The translations under genes were made by a program, and so were the position numbers. A DNA stretch of 64,000 nt from CAWDYA01 sp963806495. GTDB taxonomy: Bacteria > Acidobacteriota > Polarisedimenticolia > JACPZX01 > DASXTC01. The stretch is from the NCBI GenBank assembly GCA_963806495.1, contig CAWDYA010000005.1, forward strand, positions 124,001-188,000, written 5' to 3'. The notes under the pieces are model-generated. The model had not been told where the DNA came from, made no database searches, and saw only the letters and a program-made list of their open reading frames with translations. Position 1 is the first letter of the stretch; each line of letters starts with the position of its first letter. Of this stretch, positions 59,546 to 64,000 are shown in pieces.

Positions 59546-60540
59546 GCGCCCCCGTCAGGGCTGGCGGCCCGATCGCGGACGACGCCGCGCGGTTCCTCGA
59601 ATACGTCCGGGTGGAGCGCGGTCTGTCGGAGAACACGATCGTCGCCTACCGTTCCGACCTCGCCACTTTCCTGCGCTGGGCCTCCCGGCGGAGGATCCGC
59701 CGCGCATCCCAGGTCAACCGAGCCTCGATCCTCGAATACCGCCGCTGCCTCACTCTCGGAGAGGAGCCGCCGGGTGCCGGCGCCCGCCGCACGGAGACCC
59801 GAACGGCGCTCGGACGGTCGGCCCGATCGGTGAGGCGGGCGCAGGCGACACTCCGGGCGTTCTTCCGGTTTCTGCGTGCCGAGGGCGCGATCGGAGAGAA
59901 CCCCACCGAAGGGATCGACACGCTGAAGGTCCAGCAACGCCTGCCGCGCTCGCTCAGTCTCGATGAAGTCGATCGACTGCTGCGGACCCCCGATCGGAAC
60001 GACGCGCGCGGTCTGCGCGATGCCGCGATGGTCGAGCTCCTGTACGCGACGGGGATCCGCGTCTCGGAGCTGGTCGGACTCAAACTCGAGAGCATCAACC
60101 TCGAGATAGGGTACGCGGTGATCATGGGGAAGCGCTCCAAGGAGCGCCTCGTCCCGCTCGGCCGGGACGCGGCACGCTGCGTCGGCCGGTACATCGAGCA
60201 GGCGAGACCAAGGCTGCTCGGTGGAAGGGCGAACGGCGCACGCACGTCCGAAGTGCTGTTCGTCACGACGCGTGGAGGGCCGCTGACCCGTCAGGCGTTC
60301 TGGAAGAACCTCAAGCGGCTCGGCCTGGAGGCTGGCATCGGTCGAGACCGTCTCAGCCCGCACGTCATCCGTCACAGCTTCGCCACGCACCTGCTCGAGC
60401 ACGGCGCCGACCTGCGTTCGGTGCAGAAGATGCTCGGGCATGCTGACATCTCCACCACGCAGATCTACACGCATCTGAACCGCGAGCGGCTCCGAAAGAT
60501 ATACCAGCGCTACCACCCGCGCGGTGGAAACGGCCCATGA
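59542..60540 (+). CDS. xerD: Tyrosine recombinase XerC/XerD family
   Basis: 332 residues from ATG 59542. The catalytic set is Arg173 (TGIRVSEL), His274 and Arg277 (SPHVIRHSFATHLLE), His300 (LGHADIS) and nucleophile Tyr309 (TQIYTH). The N-terminal SAM-like domain is present, with an unusual Gly/Thr/Arg-rich insertion around residues 70-95. It resolves chromosome dimers at dif. It could equally be XerC; no dif site was identified. It overlaps the CCA-enzyme gene by four bases. Confidence 0.9.
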   Translation: MSAPVRAGGPIADDAARFLEYVRVERGLSENTIVAYRSDLATFLRWASRRRIRRASQVNRASILEYRRCLTLGEEPPGAGARRTETRTALGRSARSVRRAQATLRAFFRFLRAEGAIGENPTEGIDTLKVQQRLPRSLSLDEVDRLLRTPDRNDARGLRDAAMVELLYATGIRVSELVGLKLESINLEIGYAVIMGKRSKERLVPLGRDAARCVGRYIEQARPRLLGGRANGARTSEVLFVTTRGGPLTRQAFWKNLKRLGLEAGIGRDRLSPHVIRHSFATHLLEHGADLRSVQKMLGHADISTTQIYTHLNRERLRKIYQRYHPRGGNGP

Positions 60541-62261
60541 GTCCCTCGCGGCGTCCCGCCCGGTTTACGGCGCGCACCCTGATGCAGCCGCTGCGCGTGG
60601 CGGCAGGCTGCAGCGAGCCGGTCGGCAAAGCCTGCGCACGCATGACATCGCAGGATGCGGTCGCGGCCCCGGTGATCGACGGCGGGCGTACGAGGGGCCT
60701 CCTGACGCTCGACGAGGCGTCGCGCGCCGTGCGGCACGGGTTGGGCTCGGTTTCGTGCGGGGCGCTTATCGTCGGACCGGTCCGGTTCGTCGCCCCCACC
60801 GCCGGTCCGCGCGCCCTTCACGAAGCATCCCGAGGTGTCTGTTCGGCGCTGCTCGTCGGGTCTGCCGACGGGGAGCTTCTCGGGGTGATCGGGCGCAGGG
60901 AACTCGATGCCCGGCTCGAGTCGTTGCGCCGGTCGGCGCGCCCGCCCGCCTGGCTGGCCGGAAGGGATCTCCGCCGTATCCTCAGGGCACGCCTCGGAAC
61001 GAGCCGCGCCGAGGTGCTGCGTGAGGCCGGCCGGGCGGCACGCGGCCGCCGCGAAGCCGTGTATCTCGTTGGTGGGATCGTGCGGGATCTGCTGCTGGGG
61101 AGCGCCGGCAAGGATCTCGATCTGGTCGTGGAAGGGGACGGCATCGGCTTCGCGCGGGCGCTTGCCGGCCGTCTCGACGGGAGCGTCACGGTACACGGCA
61201 TGTTCGGGACGGCCGTGCTGGAGTCATCGACCCACGGCCGGATCGATATCGCCACGGCGAGGCGGGAGAGCTACGCTGCGCCCGGCACGCTTCCCGATGT
61301 CGTGCCGGGAAGCCTCCTCGATGACATGCTGAGACGCGATGTGACGATCAACGGGATGGCGATCCGTCTCGACGGGCCTGCGACGGGCCGGCTGCGAGAC
61401 GATCTCCTCGGGGTGCGCGACCTCGCTGCGCGCACATTGCGGATCATCCACATGCAGACCTTCGTGGAGGACCCGACGCGGGCGTTGCGCGTCGCGCGTC
61501 TGGCGACGCGTCTCGGGTTCCGTCTGTCGCCCGAGACGCAACAAGCGATCGATCTGGCCTCGAGGCATGGTGCGTTCGACGCGCTGTCGGGCGAGAGGCT
61601 GGTGCGGGAGTTCTCGCTCCTGTTCGGGGAGCCCGATCCGGCGGCCGCGATCGCCGTGCTGGCGAGCGTCGATCTGCTCTCCAGGCTGGGCCCCGGGCTC
61701 GCGTGGAACGTCTCTCTCGCCCGGTCCATCCGGCGTCTCGTGACGCGCGTCCGTTCCGGTGTCCCCCCGGGCCCGGGAGCCGACCCGGTGCTCGCCACGC
61801 TGATGATCCTCTCGGCCGCCGCGAGCCCGAAGGCCCGCTCAGCGCTGGCCTCGCGGCTCGCCATCAGGGGGCGGCATCGGGAACGGCTGCTTGCCTTCTC
61901 CGCCGCGCACCGAGCCCTGTCCCGTCTGGCCGCCAAGAGCGCGGCGCGGAGCCGTATCGCCCGCGCCTGCGACCGGCTCGACCCGACGACGCTGCTCGCC
62001 TCGCAGGCGGCGGGCGGCGCCGGACTTCGAAAAGCGATTGCCCGCTACACCACGCAGGATCGGGTCGTGCGGCCTGCTCTCACCGCAGACGACCTGATGC
62101 GGATGGGCGTGCCGCGCGGTCCGCACCTCGGGCGGATTCTCGAGGCACTGCGGCGTGCGAGGATCGATGGTCTTCTCGCCGACGCGGACTCGGAACGCCG
62201 GCTCGTTCGGCGACTGCTGCGCCGGGCCGATGCGCCCGGCAAGCGGCCGCGTTCGCGTTGA
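60537..62261 (+). CDS. CCA tRNA nucleotidyltransferase/poly(A) polymerase with N-terminal CBS-like pair
   Basis: 574 residues. The nucleotidyltransferase head starts near residue 175 with the motif VYLVGGIVRDLLL and KDLDLVVEGDG (metal-binding DxD), then RRDVTINGMAIRL and DPTRALRVARLATRLGF. The first 130 residues, with two CBS-like units (TSQDAVAAPVIDGGRTRGLLT and CSALLVGSADGELLGVI), match the CBS-bearing class seen in some bacteria. It adds CCA or A to tRNA 3' ends. It follows xerD directly. Confidence 0.9.
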   Translation: MSPSRRPARFTARTLMQPLRVAAGCSEPVGKACARMTSQDAVAAPVIDGGRTRGLLTLDEASRAVRHGLGSVSCGALIVGPVRFVAPTAGPRALHEASRGVCSALLVGSADGELLGVIGRRELDARLESLRRSARPPAWLAGRDLRRILRARLGTSRAEVLREAGRAARGRREAVYLVGGIVRDLLLGSAGKDLDLVVEGDGIGFARALAGRLDGSVTVHGMFGTAVLESSTHGRIDIATARRESYAAPGTLPDVVPGSLLDDMLRRDVTINGMAIRLDGPATGRLRDDLLGVRDLAARTLRIIHMQTFVEDPTRALRVARLATRLGFRLSPETQQAIDLASRHGAFDALSGERLVREFSLLFGEPDPAAAIAVLASVDLLSRLGPGLAWNVSLARSIRRLVTRVRSGVPPGPGADPVLATLMILSAAASPKARSALASRLAIRGRHRERLLAFSAAHRALSRLAAKSAARSRIARACDRLDPTTLLASQAAGGAGLRKAIARYTTQDRVVRPALTADDLMRMGVPRGPHLGRILEALRRARIDGLLADADSERRLVRRLLRRADAPGKRPRSR

Positions 62262-62287
62262 CAGAGAGCGCGTCGGGCTGATAAATT
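62258..62287 (+). promoter_or_regulatory. Sigma70-type promoter of accA
   Basis: Perfect TTGACA (62258-62263) with either GATAAA (62280-62285, 16-base spacer) or TAAATT (62282-62287, 18-base spacer) as -10. The -35 overlaps the stop codon of the CCA-enzyme gene. Transcription near 62293 favours ATG 62331 as the accA start over ATG 62301. Confidence 0.6.
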
Positions 62288-62330
62288 CAGGCCCCCATGG
62301 ATGAGGGCCCGGCTCGAGCCTGGAGCGAAG

Positions 62331-63314
<984 letters not shown>

Positions 63315-63317
63315 GCG

Positions 63318-64000
63318 TCAGGCGCGCTCGGCGGCCTTCGCCTGCTCCCAGATCTCCTCGAGTTCCTCCATCGATGCCTCGGAAGGCGTCTTTCCCCGGC
63401 GGCGAAGCTCCTCCTCGATGTGCGCGAACCGTGACATGAACTTCCTGTTCGCGCCGTGCAGCGCCGTCTCGGGATCGATGCCGGCGAACCGGCCGATGTT
63501 CGCCGCGATGAAGAGCAGATCGCCGAGCTCCTCGTCCATGGCCTCGCGATCCCCCGCATCGGCCGCTTCCCTGAACTCCCCGAGCTCCTCGACCAGCTTC
63601 TCGTAGAGCCCCTCGAGGGCCTGCCAGTCGAAACCGGCGAGACTGGCCTTGGTGGAGAGACGGTGCGCGCGCAGCAGGGCGGGCATGTTCCGGGGCACCC
63701 CGTCCAGAAGGGACCGGTGCGGCGAAGCAGCCTTCTCCGCGTTCTTGATCTCCTCCCAGCGCTTGAGGGCCTCGCCGGGACTGCCTGCGCGGCGCTCGCC
63801 GAAAACGTGGGGGTGGCGCCGTCTCAGCTTGGCGGCGATTCCGGCCGCCACCTCGTCGATGCCGAAGAGTCCCTGCTCCGAGCAGACCTGGGCCATGAAG
63901 ACCACCTCGAGCAGCACGTCGCCCAGCTCCTCCCGGATATGGTCCGGATCCTTGCTGTCGAGGGCCTCGAGCAGCTCGTACGTCTCCTCGAGGAGGTACC
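63318..64000 (-). CDS. mazG: Nucleoside triphosphate pyrophosphohydrolase MazG (5' truncated)
   Basis: The coding frame runs from the window edge (64000) to the stop at 63318 on the minus strand, so the N-terminus is missing. The EExxE-type metal motifs are visible in both halves: LLEETYELLEALDS and EELGDVLLEVVFMAQ, then EELGEFREAADAGDREAMDEELGDLLF. It hydrolyses NTPs and canonical or damaged dNTPs to monophosphates. It converges on accA with a 3-base gap. Confidence 0.93.
   Translation of the reverse strand, partial: YLLEETYELLEALDSKDPDHIREELGDVLLEVVFMAQVCSEQGLFGIDEVAAGIAAKLRRRHPHVFGERRAGSPGEALKRWEEIKNAEKAASPHRSLLDGVPRNMPALLRAHRLSTKASLAGFDWQALEGLYEKLVEELGEFREAADAGDREAMDEELGDLLFIAANIGRFAGIDPETALHGANRKFMSRFAHIEEELRRRGKTPSEASMEELEEIWEQAKAAERA

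Overview
The window is a gene-dense, high-G+C bacterial chromosome segment (about two thirds G+C by eye). It is almost entirely core housekeeping genes, with no insertion sequence, prophage or CRISPR array. Gene content suggests a Gram-negative bacterium outside the well-studied Proteobacteria, such as Acidobacteriota or a deltaproteobacterial-like relative. The basis is many secreted or large TPR proteins, a PATAN/DUF4388 protein, an HPr kinase next to a transporter-less PTS, the ihf-merR-tRNA-Pro-surE-pcm neighbourhood, and sigma70-type promoters of the TTGACA/TATAAT kind. The phylum is an inference. Genes are packed into operons with ATGA/GTGA overlaps, GTG and TTG starts are common, and several promoters sit across the stop codon of the preceding gene.

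Layout. 1-2.4 kb: cinA (partial), thpR, plsY, gpsA. 2.5-8.2 kb: a PHP-type phosphatase, a TPR protein, ftsY (frameshifted at its 3' end) and ribD-ribE-ribBA. 8.2-11.9 kb: a strong promoter and the operon ffh-rpsP-khpA-rimM-trmD-rplS. 12.1-14.8 kb: a giant TPR protein, then about 590 bases of structured non-coding DNA. 15.3-21.5 kb: a small TPR-like protein, an aldehyde dehydrogenase, archease-RtcB, an HtrA protease and a BON-domain protein. 21.8-26.2 kb: a sigma70 factor with a structured leader, a LamG protein, mutL and a lytic transglycosylase whose promoter contains a perfect inverted repeat. 26.3-32.8 kb: a membrane-anchored unknown, an acyl-CoA ligase, a frameshifted TPR protein and a PATAN/J-like/TPR protein. 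32.8-39.7 kb: DUF177-rpmF-plsX-fabD-fabG-acpP-fabF-etfB-etfA. 39.7-46.6 kb: an archaeal-type (type II) GAPDH homologue on the minus strand, then hprK-rapZ-EIIA/HPr fusion-ptsI-cupin-ihf-merR. 46.6-53.7 kb: bolA, a frameshifted L-2-hydroxyglutarate oxidase, three tRNA genes (two Pro, one Arg), a frameshifted zinc-ribbon protein, surE-pcm, a receiver-PilZ regulator, acylphosphatase, apt and a TPR protein. 53.8-64 kb: HEAT-repeat protein, repeat-containing secreted protein, YfgM-like protein, ssb, murJ, dtd, xerD, CBS-CCA tRNA nucleotidyltransferase, accA and mazG (partial).

How the genes work together. The segment covers membrane lipid synthesis (plsY, plsX, gpsA, fab genes, accA), co-translational targeting (ftsY, ffh), ribosome and tRNA maturation (rimM, trmD, rplS, rtcB, cca, dtd), flavin supply, and a nitrogen/carbon-type regulatory PTS made of HprK, RapZ, a EIIA-Man/HPr fusion and EI with no membrane EIIB/C nearby.

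Two points stand out. Four genes (ftsY, the TPR gene at 29669, lhgO and the zinc-ribbon gene) are each broken by exactly one extra base near their 3' half, all in the same sense; this is either an assembly artefact or a shared biological feature. Separately, the compact HprK-controlled PTS uses an EIIA-HPr fusion whose phospho-histidine motif is altered.
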